A DNA stretch of 64,000 nucleotides from Lentisphaera araneosa HTCC2155 (GCF_000170755.1 NZ_ABCK01000001.1:124001-188000); one strand, 5' to 3'. Positions 34,350 through 43,957 are shown, counted from the stretch's first letter. Program-made: numbers and translations. Notes: generated by a model from the sequence alone, not told the origin.

Positions 34350-35507
34350 TTAAAGTAAGTTCAGGAAATCAGGTATGCGACCGATGTAGTAGAGGTAGCA
34401 CATAAGCACCATAAAGCAGAAGAAGGTATAGATAGCAAAACCTAGACCGCTATTTTGTCTTCGAATAGTTTTATTGGCAGCAGCAGTGTGTTGCACAGTT
34501 GCTTTATTTGCTTTGATCGCATTCTTTTTCTTCTCGGGAGCAGGTTTGGACGCAGCTTTGGCAGAACCTTCACTACCGAGTGCTTTATCGAGAAGTAGCA
34601 TAAGTTTTTCCCAACTCTCGTAACGATCGTCTGGGTTCTTGGCGGTCATTTTACCTATAATAGTATGGATCTTACTTGAGAAACTTTTATTGGGTGCCAA
34701 TTCCTCAAGACTAGGGATAGGTGAGGAAACCTGCATCTGGAGGACTTCCTGAGGCGTTCCTTGGTAAATCCTTTTGCCACTTAGAGCATAAATCATTACT
34801 AAGCCCAAAGAGTACATGTCCGTATGGAAATCGACTTCTTTCATCGTGGCTTGTTCAGGACTCATGAAATCTGGAGTACCATTGATATAACCGGAATCAT
34901 CGACACCACCTTGCATAGCGAGGCCAAAATCCATTACCAAATAACGTCCCTTGCTATTGCAACGAATGTTTTCTGGTTTTATATCGCGGTGAATCATATT
35001 GTGGTCATTCCAAGCATAGGAAAGTGCTTGAGCAATTTCTTTAACGAGTGTTAAAGCACCTTTTTCATCTAAAGTTTTGTTTTCATTAACAACATCAGAT
35101 AGGTCATGTCCATCGACGTACTGCATGGTGATAAAGAAAATGTTATTTTTGCAACCTGCATTGTAGGTCGTGACAATGTTGGGGTGTTGAAGCGCAGCCG
35201 AGTTTTGTACCTCTTTGATAAATAAATCAACGGTACCTTCTGTATGTAGTTGATCAGGACTAATAGTTTTTAAAGCGACCTGACGATTCATTAATAAGTG
35301 TTCAGCTAAGAACACAAAACCCATTGATCCTTTACCAATAAATTCCTTAATAATATGATCGTCGATTATATTTCCAACTTCCAATTCACCTTGAAGAGGT
35401 ATTTGAAACTCAGAAGAACAACTAGGGCAGTTCACTGAGTGACCACATTCCGCACTATCGGCGGCAAATACTTCGGCACATGCGGGGCATGATACTTTTA
35501 TGAGCAT
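34350..35507 (-). CDS. Zinc-ribbon Ser/Thr protein kinase, membrane-anchored
   Basis: A second Hanks-type kinase. The N-terminal zinc ribbon has Cys at 7, 10, 27 and 30, exactly the spacing of the kinase at 4916-5944. Kinase landmarks: G-loop GKGSMGFVFLA, Lys in VALKTI, catalytic loop HRDIKPENI, DFGLAM and GTPDFMSPEQAT. A Lys/Ala-rich, probably disordered linker (APEKKKNAIKANKATVQ) leads to one C-terminal membrane helix (GFAIYTFFCFMVLMCYLYYIG), so the kinase is cytoplasmic and tail-anchored. The longest frame begins with TTG at 35519; I prefer the ATG at 35507 because GGA lies 7 bases upstream. Substrates are unknown. Confidence 0.92.
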   Translation of the reverse strand: MLIKVSCPACAEVFAADSAECGHSVNCPSCSSEFQIPLQGELEVGNIIDDHIIKEFIGKGSMGFVFLAEHLLMNRQVALKTISPDQLHTEGTVDLFIKEVQNSAALQHPNIVTTYNAGCKNNIFFITMQYVDGHDLSDVVNENKTLDEKGALTLVKEIAQALSYAWNDHNMIHRDIKPENIRCNSKGRYLVMDFGLAMQGGVDDSGYINGTPDFMSPEQATMKEVDFHTDMYSLGLVMIYALSGKRIYQGTPQEVLQMQVSSPIPSLEELAPNKSFSSKIHTIIGKMTAKNPDDRYESWEKLMLLLDKALGSEGSAKAASKPAPEKKKNAIKANKATVQHTAAANKTIRRQNSGLGFAIYTFFCFMVLMCYLYYIGRIPDFLNLL

Positions 35508-35666
35508 ATCCATTTCCAAATGACTATTTTAATACCTTTAAATTCTAGCATGATTTAAGAAAAAAACTATTAAGCATAAGCTAGCTTAGGTCTAAAAAAG
35601 GTGGTGATTAAGCATTTTTATGTATAAAATGATTGTTTAGATCTGAGCGATTTAATAAAGTAAACT

Positions 35667-37061
35667 TTATGTCTCATAAGTTCGAGTGCCCATAATAGCG
35701 CTACCAATGCGTAAAATATGAGATCCACATTCGATAGCTTCATCAAAATCGCCCGACATGCCCATACTCAATTTCACATCATTTTCGAAATACTTGCTAT
35801 GTTCGACACTTTGTTCTTTTAACTCTTTAAACACTTTTAAGTTTTCTTCTTTACTCGCACTCAAAGGCCCCATGGTCATTAAACCAATTAAGTTAATGTT
35901 TTTGAGTTCTGAGCAAGAGATGAGGAGCTTTTCTAGAGAAAGGGTACTGATCCCGCTTTTTTGAATTTCTCCTGTTAAGTTGAGCTGAATGAAAATATCG
36001 ATCTGTTTGCCTTCTTCTTCAGCAATGCGATCGATGCGTTTCGCTAGGGAAGTATTGTCAACTGAATGGATAGTTTTAGCCACTTTGACGGCCTGTCTCA
36101 CTTTATTGGACTGCAAGGGCCCAATGAGGTGCCAGTGAATATCTTGGGGCAAGCTTTCCGCTTTTGTTAAAAGCTCCTGCACACGATTCTCAGCAAATTC
36201 ATTTTGACCATGTTTATAAAGGGCAAAAATTTTATCGGCGGGATGATTCTTAGTGACAGTTAATAATTGAATATCAGTCATGTCTCTTTGATGTTTTTTT
36301 GCGGACTCCGCAATATCGTTAAGGACATTGTCGTAACGTTGGGGGACTTCACTGTTTTCGACAATAGAGTCGAGGATGTGTTTAACCATATAACAGGAGT
36401 TTTCAGCAACTAAGGGCAAAAGTGTATTAAAATCGCAAGCGGCGTTACCATCGGCACGATCTGAGATTGTCCGAATAACGAGAAAAGGGATTTTATGGCG
36501 AGAAGCCACGAAAGCTAAAGCCGCGCCTTCCATTTCGACGGCATCGCCTGCAAGTTCTTCTGTGAAGTAAGGCTTCACGTGTTCATGTGTGATGAATTGG
36601 TCACCAGTTAAAATGCGGCCTTTGAAAGTCTTGTGATTCTCTGTGTGAAAGCTTTCTGCCATATTGCACAAAAAGTCACAGGCATGAAAAACCTTTTCTT
36701 TTGTATAAGGTATTTCACCTCGCTCAAAACCTAATGCATTCAATTCTAGATCATGTTGAATAAATTCCGTACCAATGACCACATCTCCCGTATCATATTC
36801 TTCATTCAAGGCGCCTGCCACACCAGTAAAAATGAAGTAGTCCGGTTTCCAAATGTCTGCTATATGTTGAACGAGCATTGCTGCTTGGACTTTGCCTATA
36901 CCAGATAGAGCTAAGAGGCAGTTAATGTTTTTATAGGAACATTCTTCATATTGAAAAGGCCCATGATTGATCGACTTTGCTGAACCAAGTTGAGGTTTAA
37001 GTTTTTCCAGTTCTTCGGGCAAAGCACCAATGATGGCGATTCTGACTTGATCTAGAGACAT
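35667..37061 (-). CDS. Fused MTA/SAH nucleosidase (MtnN/Pfs) and YggS-type PLP-binding protein
   Basis: Two enzymes in one chain. Residues 1 to about 235 are 5'-methylthioadenosine/S-adenosylhomocysteine nucleosidase: ALPEELEKL, ALSGIGKVQAAM, FTGVAGAL, DAVEMEGAALAFVA with the ribose-binding Glu, and RTISDRADG with the catalytic Asp. Residues about 240-464 are a YggS/PLPBP protein: LLTVTKNHP with the PLP lysine (near 270), FAENRVQEL, WHLIGPLQSNKVR, IHSVDN, QLNLTGEIQKSG, LIGLMTMGP, LSMGMSGDFDEAIECGSHILRIGSAIMG. Both parts look intact. MtnN clears inhibitory SAM by-products and YggS controls PLP and amino-acid pools, so both touch sulfur amino-acid metabolism. I know of no characterised protein with this pairing. 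Confidence 0.92.
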   Translation of the reverse strand: MSLDQVRIAIIGALPEELEKLKPQLGSAKSINHGPFQYEECSYKNINCLLALSGIGKVQAAMLVQHIADIWKPDYFIFTGVAGALNEEYDTGDVVIGTEFIQHDLELNALGFERGEIPYTKEKVFHACDFLCNMAESFHTENHKTFKGRILTGDQFITHEHVKPYFTEELAGDAVEMEGAALAFVASRHKIPFLVIRTISDRADGNAACDFNTLLPLVAENSCYMVKHILDSIVENSEVPQRYDNVLNDIAESAKKHQRDMTDIQLLTVTKNHPADKIFALYKHGQNEFAENRVQELLTKAESLPQDIHWHLIGPLQSNKVRQAVKVAKTIHSVDNTSLAKRIDRIAEEEGKQIDIFIQLNLTGEIQKSGISTLSLEKLLISCSELKNINLIGLMTMGPLSASKEENLKVFKELKEQSVEHSKYFENDVKLSMGMSGDFDEAIECGSHILRIGSAIMGTRTYET

Positions 37062-37263
37062 AATTGAATCCTGATATTTTATGATATTTGTCTATAATAG
37101 GCTCATTTTTAAAAAGGGAAAAAGTTCAAACGCTTTTAATTTCCTTTTATTATCTAATTGTTGAAATCTCATTAAAAAAATGCTTTCTGTGTCTTAGTGA
37201 ATAGCCAAGTGAGTTGGGCACTATAATTTCTAGTGAACTAAACATGACAAGAAGGATTTAACT

Positions 37264-37704
37264 ATGTCTCATTATGAAAAAATCTGGTGGTTAGCAGATG
37301 GAAAACTTGGCGGTATGCCAAAGCCACCAGTAGAAGATATTGCACAATTAAAAGCATCTGGCCTTGGCGCTATTGCTTCTTTTTTAGAAGGACGTGATAA
37401 TTTAGCTGAGTATGAAGAGCATGGCATCGAGTACTTTTGGTCGCCAGTCGTCGATGATGAAGCGCCATCCCTAGAACAAGTCAAAGATTTTATTAACTTC
37501 GTTGATCAAACTCTCGAAGATGGCTTGTCACTTGCGGTACACTGCAAGGGTGGCAATGGCCGTGCGGGAACTATGTTAGCAGCTTATTACATTTCCAAAG
37601 GAAAATCAGCTGAAGAAGTTTTACAGTTTATGCGGGCCATTAATCCACGTGCAGTAGCCACGAAAACTCAAGAAGAGTTTTTAAGCCAGCTCGTCTTTGA
37701 TTAA
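37264..37704 (+). CDS. Dual-specificity / protein-tyrosine phosphatase
   Basis: A small cytoplasmic Cys-based phosphatase. The P-loop is HCKGGNGRAGT (C-x5-R), with Cys near residue 93. The general acid is probably an Asp in the preceding loop VVDDEAPSLEQ. TMLAAYYISKGKSAEEVLQFMRAINPRAV is the usual following helix pair. Length 146 matches the small CDKN3-like dual-specificity group. AAGGA lies 7 bases before the ATG. The GH31 gene starts 11 bases downstream, so they are probably cotranscribed. It could dephosphorylate proteins (for example a Wzc-like kinase) or a sugar phosphate; the sequence does not decide. Confidence 0.88.
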   Translation: MSHYEKIWWLADGKLGGMPKPPVEDIAQLKASGLGAIASFLEGRDNLAEYEEHGIEYFWSPVVDDEAPSLEQVKDFINFVDQTLEDGLSLAVHCKGGNGRAGTMLAAYYISKGKSAEEVLQFMRAINPRAVATKTQEEFLSQLVFD

Positions 37705-37715
37705 AAATTAATCCT

Positions 37716-40151
37716 ATGTTTTGCTTTCTCTACACAGATAATGTCGCAGTTTTTGCTCCGAGCGAAAATTGTGCTTATGGGAGTTCTTTGGCAATAGAGA
37801 AAGATATTACTTACTATAAAGATTTAAGTGAAGACTTTACTTTTACACCTGTGTTTTCGAACTCGCGAGCAGCTTACTTATCAATGCCACTTGTTAACGA
37901 AGAAGGGACTTTCCCTGTTCGCCAACGCAGCGAATTTAAAGGTTTAAATGGCTATGATTTTTATGGTGGAGGGGAGCAACTTGGTAAGCTAAGGAAAAAT
38001 GGTGAAGTTTTACCTGTGTACAACCGTGATAACTTCATGTATGAACAGGGGCAGAATTTATATCAAGCTCATCCATGGATTATGGCCGTGGGTCCAGATG
38101 GCGTGAGCTATGGCTTTTTAGCAGATAGTACTTATCGAGGCGAAATAGACCTCAGAGGGAATCAGCTCGCTTTTGAATTTGAAGGTGAATCTCACCGCAT
38201 CTTGGTCTTAAAAGGCGAGACGCCGAGTGAAGTCCTCAAACTATTAGCCGAACTTATTGGCAAAATGACCCTACCTCCTAAATGGGCACTCGGTTACCAA
38301 CAGTGTCGTTATTCATATGAGAATGAAGATGAAATGAAATCTATTATAGATGATTTTCGTTTGCGACAACTACCCTGCGACGTGGTGTGGTTTGATATTG
38401 ATTACATGGATCATTTCAAAGTATTCACCTTTGACTCCAAAGCGTTTCCAGATCCAAAGCGCATGAATACTTATGCACACAAGCACAACTTTAAAACAGT
38501 TTGGATGATTGATCCAGGAGTTAAAGTTGAAGAGGGCTATAATATTTATGAGGAGATTAAGCAACAAAACCTGTATCTCAAATATAGCGACACTCCACAA
38601 GGTTCTCACCATGATATCAAAATTGATTTAGACTTAAGTTCAAATTCTCAAGATGGACACAAGCTTATCGATGGTAAAATGAGCACAGCTTGGCAGGCTT
38701 CAACTTATGATCAAAAGCCCTCTATTATTTTAGATTTAAATGCAAGTAGTGAGATTTTGAGTGTAGAACTTTATTGGCAAAAGAGTTTTCCCTTAGACTA
38801 CACGATTCATCATTCCCTAGATAAGGTAAAGTGGTTTTTATTGGGGCAAGGAAAAGGCTTTATTTCAGGTGGTAAACATTCACTCCCATCGCATAAGCAA
38901 ACTCAAGCGCGCTATATAAAGCTTAGTTATAGCTCTGACCCAAATCAAGATTATTCGCTAGAACAAATCATGCTTAATGGTGAAAGTTTTCATCCACTCA
39001 ATGATATAACTAATGAAGATATGTTTGTTGGCAATGTGTGGCCAGGGCGCTGTGTATTTCCAGATTTTACTCGTCAAGACTGTAGTGATTGGTGGAGAGA
39101 TTTGTACCCTAAGTATGTGAGTTGTGGGATCGATGGTGTTTGGAATGATATGAATGAGCCTGCGGTTTTCGGTGGAGGACCTCAAATGACTGTGCCAGAT
39201 GAAGTGATGCATGAGGGTGGCTTAAGTATTCATCATCAGACTTTAGAAGCAGGACCACATAATAAGTACCATAATGTCTATGGGATGTTGATGGCCAAGG
39301 CGACGCGTGAAGGTATGCTTAAGGCTAATCCAGGCAAACGCCCATTTGTCTTAACGCGTGCCAATTACCTTGGCGGCCACCGTTATGCAGCTACTTGGAC
39401 GGGCGATAATAAATCTACACTCAAGCATCTGAAGTTGGCGACACCCATGTGTTTAAATATGGGCTTATCTGGGCAAGCCTTTGTCGGTCCTGATTTAGGT
39501 GGTTTTGCGGGGAACGCAAAAGCAGAGCTCTTTGAACAATGGATGGCTATTGGAGCTTTTTATCCATTCATGCGAGGCCATTCATCTAAAGGAACCAATC
39601 GTAAAGAACCTTGGGCTTTCGGTCAGTCAACAGAAGACTCTTGTCGTTTGTCCTTACATAATCGCTATCGTTTAATCCCTTATCTCTATACACTTTTCTG
39701 GGAGGCTTCAAATACCGGCTTACCGATTATGCGTCCTGCCTTTTTTGCGGACCTCGCAAATAAAAGTTTACGCAAGGAAGAAAATAAATTTTTACTAGGA
39801 AATGATTTACTCATTGTCCCTGCATGGGATAAGACAAAACGCTTTCCTAAGGGAGACTGGAAAGAGCTATCTACTTTGTGTACTGAGTTCATCAACGTTT
39901 ATTTACGCCAAGGAGCAATATTAGCTTTAGGAAAAGCCGTCAACTATGTTGAGGAACAAAAAAACTATGATTGGGAATTTATCATAAACCCGAACCAAAA
40001 TGGGAAAGCAGAGGGCTTAGTTTACCTTGATTCAGGCGAGGGCTGGGATTACCTCAAGGGTGAGCAAGAACTGATCCAATTATCATATCAAAAGAGCTTG
40101 TTGAAGTCTAGCAACAACAAGCTCAATATAAGTGAGTTCACACTGCTTTAA
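37716..40151 (+). CDS. Glycoside hydrolase family 31 with inserted F5/8C (CBM32-like) domain
   Basis: An alpha-glucosidase/alpha-xylosidase type enzyme, without a signal peptide. GH31 landmarks: DFYGGGEQLG at the N-domain/barrel junction, QCRYSYENEDEM, VWFDIDYMD (near 224), the nucleophile in DGVWNDMNEPAVF (near 472) and the acid/base Asp in ATWTGDNKST (near 562), then PFMRGHSSKGTNRKEPW. Between about residues 298 and 426, inside the (beta/alpha)8 barrel after MIDPGVKVEEGYNIYEE, sits an F5/8 type C-like domain: DGHKLIDGKMSTAWQAS, SIILDLNAS, YTIHHSLDKVKW, ARYIKLSYS and LEQIMLNGES. An insertion at that spot is unusual. The start has no clear SD; coupling to the phosphatase gene is likely. Substrate is unassigned; xylose genes elsewhere make alpha-xylosidase a possibility. 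Confidence 0.93.
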   Translation: MFCFLYTDNVAVFAPSENCAYGSSLAIEKDITYYKDLSEDFTFTPVFSNSRAAYLSMPLVNEEGTFPVRQRSEFKGLNGYDFYGGGEQLGKLRKNGEVLPVYNRDNFMYEQGQNLYQAHPWIMAVGPDGVSYGFLADSTYRGEIDLRGNQLAFEFEGESHRILVLKGETPSEVLKLLAELIGKMTLPPKWALGYQQCRYSYENEDEMKSIIDDFRLRQLPCDVVWFDIDYMDHFKVFTFDSKAFPDPKRMNTYAHKHNFKTVWMIDPGVKVEEGYNIYEEIKQQNLYLKYSDTPQGSHHDIKIDLDLSSNSQDGHKLIDGKMSTAWQASTYDQKPSIILDLNASSEILSVELYWQKSFPLDYTIHHSLDKVKWFLLGQGKGFISGGKHSLPSHKQTQARYIKLSYSSDPNQDYSLEQIMLNGESFHPLNDITNEDMFVGNVWPGRCVFPDFTRQDCSDWWRDLYPKYVSCGIDGVWNDMNEPAVFGGGPQMTVPDEVMHEGGLSIHHQTLEAGPHNKYHNVYGMLMAKATREGMLKANPGKRPFVLTRANYLGGHRYAATWTGDNKSTLKHLKLATPMCLNMGLSGQAFVGPDLGGFAGNAKAELFEQWMAIGAFYPFMRGHSSKGTNRKEPWAFGQSTEDSCRLSLHNRYRLIPYLYTLFWEASNTGLPIMRPAFFADLANKSLRKEENKFLLGNDLLIVPAWDKTKRFPKGDWKELSTLCTEFINVYLRQGAILALGKAVNYVEEQKNYDWEFIINPNQNGKAEGLVYLDSGEGWDYLKGEQELIQLSYQKSLLKSSNNKLNISEFTLL

Positions 40152-40683
40152 GGCTAAGGCTTTGTTTATATAAACTCAGTTTGTCGGCCATTTTTTCACA
40201 TGTAAGCCTTGAGGCCAAATAATAGTTAAGACTGCAGTTATAGTTTTTGCGAGAGGTTTTAGGGTGATCCATGCCTTGTTTTTGTAGAACTAAAATCTGT
40301 AAATGATCAATTATGATGTCGACCGAATGTGAGATGGCACGTATATAGTTGCGCATCAGTTCATAGTACTGTTTTTCCCAACGACTTAGATATAGAGCTT
40401 GGCAATTAAGTGGCTCACTGCTATTTCGTTTAAGTTCATCAATATCCATTTTTGCTTTTTGAGTATTAATGAGGATCGCTGAATAGTAATCCGCTGATTT
40501 CAACAAACGGGATAAATTCCCCTTAAGTCCATAGGAATTCGCTTTCATTGATTGATGAATAGCCGCATACTGATTTTCCGCTTCAGAAAGTCCATTTTCT
40601 AAATATTTTATTTTTTCATTAATTGAAGCGCGTTGTGATTTTTTGATTTTTTCTATGTAGTCTGATTTTAACATGATAGCCAT
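40138..40683 (-). CDS. Hypothetical helical protein (181 aa)
   Basis: I do not recognise this family. It is basic, mostly alpha-helical and coiled-coil-like (IEKIKKSQRASINEKIKYLE, SEAENQYAAIHQ), with no signal peptide or membrane helix. The longest frame begins at 40695, but GGAG lies 6 bases upstream of the ATG at 40683 (start MAIMLKSDY) and within the first codons of the longer form, so I prefer 40683. Its 3' end overlaps the end of the GH31 gene by 14 bases on the opposite strand. Function unknown. Confidence 0.6.
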   Translation of the reverse strand: MAIMLKSDYIEKIKKSQRASINEKIKYLENGLSEAENQYAAIHQSMKANSYGLKGNLSRLLKSADYYSAILINTQKAKMDIDELKRNSSEPLNCQALYLSRWEKQYYELMRNYIRAISHSVDIIIDHLQILVLQKQGMDHPKTSRKNYNCSLNYYLASRLTCEKMADKLSLYKQSLSLKAV

Positions 40684-40958
40684 GATTTTCTCCATACGAT
40701 TGTGTTATCTTTTATTCAATTTTTAAAAGCCTTAATAGTGGCTTAGATAAAAAATAGACTAAAAGATATATTTTTATGGTGATGGTGTGTTGGCTTCATT
40801 TTTTGACTTTGTATACTCGTTTTTATAGATCAATTCTTACAGATAATATATGCCTATAGCATATAAAAACCACTCGAATATTAATCAAATTTTAATATTT
40901 GTAAAAAACATGATCTATTTTATAGTCAAAGCCATATAAATAATAAACTGAAATTGTC

Positions 40959-41747
40959 ATGCTCAACTTAATTAAAGTAGAAAATTTTGAATTAGATTCC
41001 CTACAAATCTATCGACATCTAAGAGATAATGCGGTGACCGCAGACAATAGTTTTATCGCAGATAGCCCCAAAGTTGTCAATCTACTTATTGATTCGGGCA
41101 TTCGTGTGAAAAGCATCTTAGCCACAGAAGATTACTACGCCGAAGAACAAAGCAGACTAGAGGCTTTGCAGAAAGTTGATTTTTACGTAGCGGATAAAAC
41201 TATGATGAAAAAGGTGACAGGTTATAATATTCACCACGGGGTGATGATGCACGCCTTTCGTCCTGAAGAATACAAAATTAATCAGCTCGATGAACAAATC
41301 ATCATGCTAGCAGAGCTTTCTAAGAACGACAATGTGGGAACCATTGCGAGAAGCGCAGCAGCTCTTGGAGTCAAGTCCTACTTAGTTCCACGCCAAGGTC
41401 CACACCCATATGGTAGACGTGCTTTGCGGGTATCTATGGGATATATCAGCCGTTTAAAGGTTTCGGTATACGATGATTTATTGAATACCATATCCGAATT
41501 ACAAAGCTTAGGCTATCAAGTGATAGCAGCCGAAGCCAGTCAACACGCCATAGATTTATCCACTCTAGAAGTCCCCAATAAATGGGTTTTACTCATGGGA
41601 CACGAAGGCTTAGGGCTAAGCCAAAAAGTTCAAGAAGCTTGCGATTGTGTTGTGAAAATTGAAATGGACGAGGACATAAAAAGTTTTAATGTTGGTGTAG
41701 CGGCCGCTATCCTCATGTATCAAATGGCGATTAAAACTAAGGCCTGA
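40959..41747 (+). CDS. SpoU (TrmH)-family RNA 2'-O-methyltransferase
   Basis: SPOUT-class SAM-dependent 2'-O-ribose methyltransferase. The N-terminal domain is a substrate-binding region. The knotted catalytic domain shows motif 1 LSKNDNVGTIARSA, motif 2 LLMGHEGLGLS and motif 3 SFNVGVAAAILMYQM. These three are definitive for the SpoU/TrmH group, which modifies tRNA or 23S rRNA. The target is not decided by sequence; PYGRRALRVSMGY is the usual RNA-binding helix. The start ATG has no obvious Shine-Dalgarno. It converges on a lipoprotein gene with 1 base between stops. Confidence 0.92.
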   Translation: MLNLIKVENFELDSLQIYRHLRDNAVTADNSFIADSPKVVNLLIDSGIRVKSILATEDYYAEEQSRLEALQKVDFYVADKTMMKKVTGYNIHHGVMMHAFRPEEYKINQLDEQIIMLAELSKNDNVGTIARSAAALGVKSYLVPRQGPHPYGRRALRVSMGYISRLKVSVYDDLLNTISELQSLGYQVIAAEASQHAIDLSTLEVPNKWVLLMGHEGLGLSQKVQEACDCVVKIEMDEDIKSFNVGVAAAILMYQMAIKTKA

Positions 41748-41748
41748 A

Positions 41749-42657
41749 TTATTTTATATTGAGACTCTCAAGACTTTCTAGCTCGTCCTCTTTATAGGCT
41801 TCTTTCCTAGCTTTAGGTAGATCTTTGAGTTCTTTAATTTTTGTCAAAAAAGTGATGTCTCTATAAGGTTCAATAAGTGCGACTCGACCAAGTGTTCTTT
41901 CATGAGCTCGGCTTTGATAAAAACTACTTCCCATACTCAAAGTTTTTGAGTTTAAATACGAAATATATTGAAGTTCATCACTGGAAAACGTCAGTTTTTT
42001 ATTAGCTATAATGAGCTCGCTATCATCATACCTTAATCCACTCATGTCAGCAATCGGATCAGTTTTCTTCCACTTATTCAAATCAGAATTCACTGGCGTT
42101 TCAAGAGGAAAGATGATTTCATAGTTTTGGAAAAGTTGTAGATCACTATCAGATTTAATAAGATAGGAAAATTGCGCTTCTTTTGTTTTTTCACTGGGAT
42201 TATGAATCGTATCTGTAAGGGTTATTTCATGATTGTCGAGATTTATACTGAAGGTACTCTGTAAATAAAGATCCCCTTCAGGATTTTTTTCCTTGCTGAG
42301 CGTAATGATATGAAGCTCAGAGTCTCTTTTAAAAGAATAGGCATAAGGACTTTGCTGATAAAGCGTGCCATTCTCGGGTAATGCGACACCGTGATCTTGG
42401 CTTTGGGGGCCTGTAGAACTAATTCCACATCTTTGGATACTTAGATCATTGATCTTGATATTAGGGTAGACTTGATAGGCCTTTTCATTGATGAGAACAT
42501 GTAATTGATCTCCCTTTTTGACAATCTTCCAAGACTTATCTTTATGTGAACCAGAATGTTGCCAATTTTCACCTTCTATGGGAGATTCATCTATTTGTGT
42601 ACAGGAACAGAATAGAAGTCCAAAACATATGAGCGAAATGTGAAGCAACTTTAGCAT
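41749..42657 (-). CDS. Hypothetical lipoprotein, possible sugar-mutarotase-like fold
   Basis: A 302-residue secreted lipoprotein with signal and lipobox LLFCSC, so exported and lipidated at Cys19 or thereabouts. The mature part is beta-rich, with short alternating strands (LYLQSTFSINLDNHEITLTDTIHNPSE, FSYLIKSDSDLQLF) and a late FLTKIKELKD. The pattern recalls galactose-mutarotase-like beta-sandwiches, but no catalytic His/Glu set is obvious, so I give no function. It ends 2 bases before the pepP gene on the same strand and is probably cotranscribed with pepP and gcvH. Confidence 0.6.
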   Translation of the reverse strand: MLKLLHISLICFGLLFCSCTQIDESPIEGENWQHSGSHKDKSWKIVKKGDQLHVLINEKAYQVYPNIKINDLSIQRCGISSTGPQSQDHGVALPENGTLYQQSPYAYSFKRDSELHIITLSKEKNPEGDLYLQSTFSINLDNHEITLTDTIHNPSEKTKEAQFSYLIKSDSDLQLFQNYEIIFPLETPVNSDLNKWKKTDPIADMSGLRYDDSELIIANKKLTFSSDELQYISYLNSKTLSMGSSFYQSRAHERTLGRVALIEPYRDITFLTKIKELKDLPKARKEAYKEDELESLESLNIK

Positions 42658-42658
42658 A

Positions 42659-43957
42659 TCAAGATTGGAGACCCTCTATTTCATTAAGTTCTTTAGGACA
42701 AGAGAGTGTGAGATTTTCATAATCTCTATCTTTAATGTGAATATTATCTTCAATACGGATGCCAATGCCTCGCCATCTATCATCGACGGATTGATCATCT
42801 TTTGGAATGTAAATACCTGGTTCAATGGTAATCACCATGCCATCTCTAAGGGATGATTTTTTCCCTGTGTTTCTATAGGAAAAGGACGAATCACTCACAT
42901 CATGAACATCTAAGCCGAGATGATGACCAACTCCATGGGGGACGTATTTTCGAAAGATTTGTTTCTCTATTGCTTCATCAAAGCTTTCTTTGATAATGCC
43001 TAAATCGCAAAGTTCTTGGCAGCAGAGTTCTTGGGCTAAGACATTTAAGTCAAATAAAGAGATTTTGGTGTTGATACGTGAAAGGACTTTTTTCTGGACT
43101 CGTAAAGTTGCTTCGTAAAGGCCTTTGGCTTCGGGACTAAACTTACCTTTAGCTGGAAAGACTCTGGTGATATCTGCAGCATAACTTTGATAAGAACTAC
43201 CAGCATCAATTAAAATACATTCATCGTCCTGATACTCTCTGTTGTTAACTATGTAGTGCAAGCAGGTGGCATTGGCGCCAGAAGCAACAATGGGCGGGTA
43301 GGCCATATCTGCCTGGTTTTTCATAGCACAAAAATAGCGAAACTCAGCTTCCAGTTGACTCTCATTAGTATACTTGGGAGCCATTTGCATTAAGTGTTTG
43401 TGCGCCTGTGATGAGACCTTAGCTGATTGACGCATACAATCTAAGTCGAACTCATTTTTGATGATACGTAAGTCGTGAAGCTTGGTCTTTAGTTTATTAG
43501 TACTATAGCTCTCGCTATAGGTTTCAATAAGTATTTTGAGTTCGTCTAAAAGAGGGCTGAGAAAATTGGGAAAAAGTGCTTGGACTTTTCTATTGCGAGT
43601 CAGTTTAGGAATGACTTTAGAAAATTCTTTGTGAGAATAAGCCTCATCAGCTTGGAAAATTTCTTTGGCTCCTTCAGTTCCATAACGTGGACCATCCCAG
43701 AGTTCTTTAAGTGGGTCCTTGGGAGGAACAAAGAGCGTGAATAACTTGTCGGCTGCATCTAAAATGATCAGAGAGTCGGGCTCTAAGTAGGGACAAAGAT
43801 ATAAAAAATCCGAGTCCTGACGAAAATCATAGTGGACATCGGAATTTTTTTGGCGCAAAAAATTTCCTGGAATGACAAGAACTTCGTCCTCGTAAAGTTC
43901 CAGGAGGTTTTGGCGGTTTTGAGCACAAGCTCGAAGGTGAGCTGAGCTAGGAATCAT
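42659..43957 (-). CDS. pepP: Xaa-Pro aminopeptidase (M24B)
   Basis: Cytoplasmic dinuclear-metal (Mn) peptidase that removes an N-terminal residue when Pro follows. The N-terminal AMP_N creatinase-like domain (HYDFRQDSDFLYLCPYLEP, FVPPKDPLKELWDG) is followed by a pita-bread domain with the five metal ligands: LIDAGSSYQSYAADITRVF (two Asp), HGVGHHLGLDVHD (His), ITIEPGIYI (Glu) and RIEDNI (Glu). Length 432 fits PepP. Its ATG overlaps the gcvH stop by one base, so gcvH-pepP-lipoprotein form an operon. Role: proline-peptide turnover. Confidence 0.96.
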   Translation of the reverse strand: MIPSSAHLRACAQNRQNLLELYEDEVLVIPGNFLRQKNSDVHYDFRQDSDFLYLCPYLEPDSLIILDAADKLFTLFVPPKDPLKELWDGPRYGTEGAKEIFQADEAYSHKEFSKVIPKLTRNRKVQALFPNFLSPLLDELKILIETYSESYSTNKLKTKLHDLRIIKNEFDLDCMRQSAKVSSQAHKHLMQMAPKYTNESQLEAEFRYFCAMKNQADMAYPPIVASGANATCLHYIVNNREYQDDECILIDAGSSYQSYAADITRVFPAKGKFSPEAKGLYEATLRVQKKVLSRINTKISLFDLNVLAQELCCQELCDLGIIKESFDEAIEKQIFRKYVPHGVGHHLGLDVHDVSDSSFSYRNTGKKSSLRDGMVITIEPGIYIPKDDQSVDDRWRGIGIRIEDNIHIKDRDYENLTLSCPKELNEIEGLQS

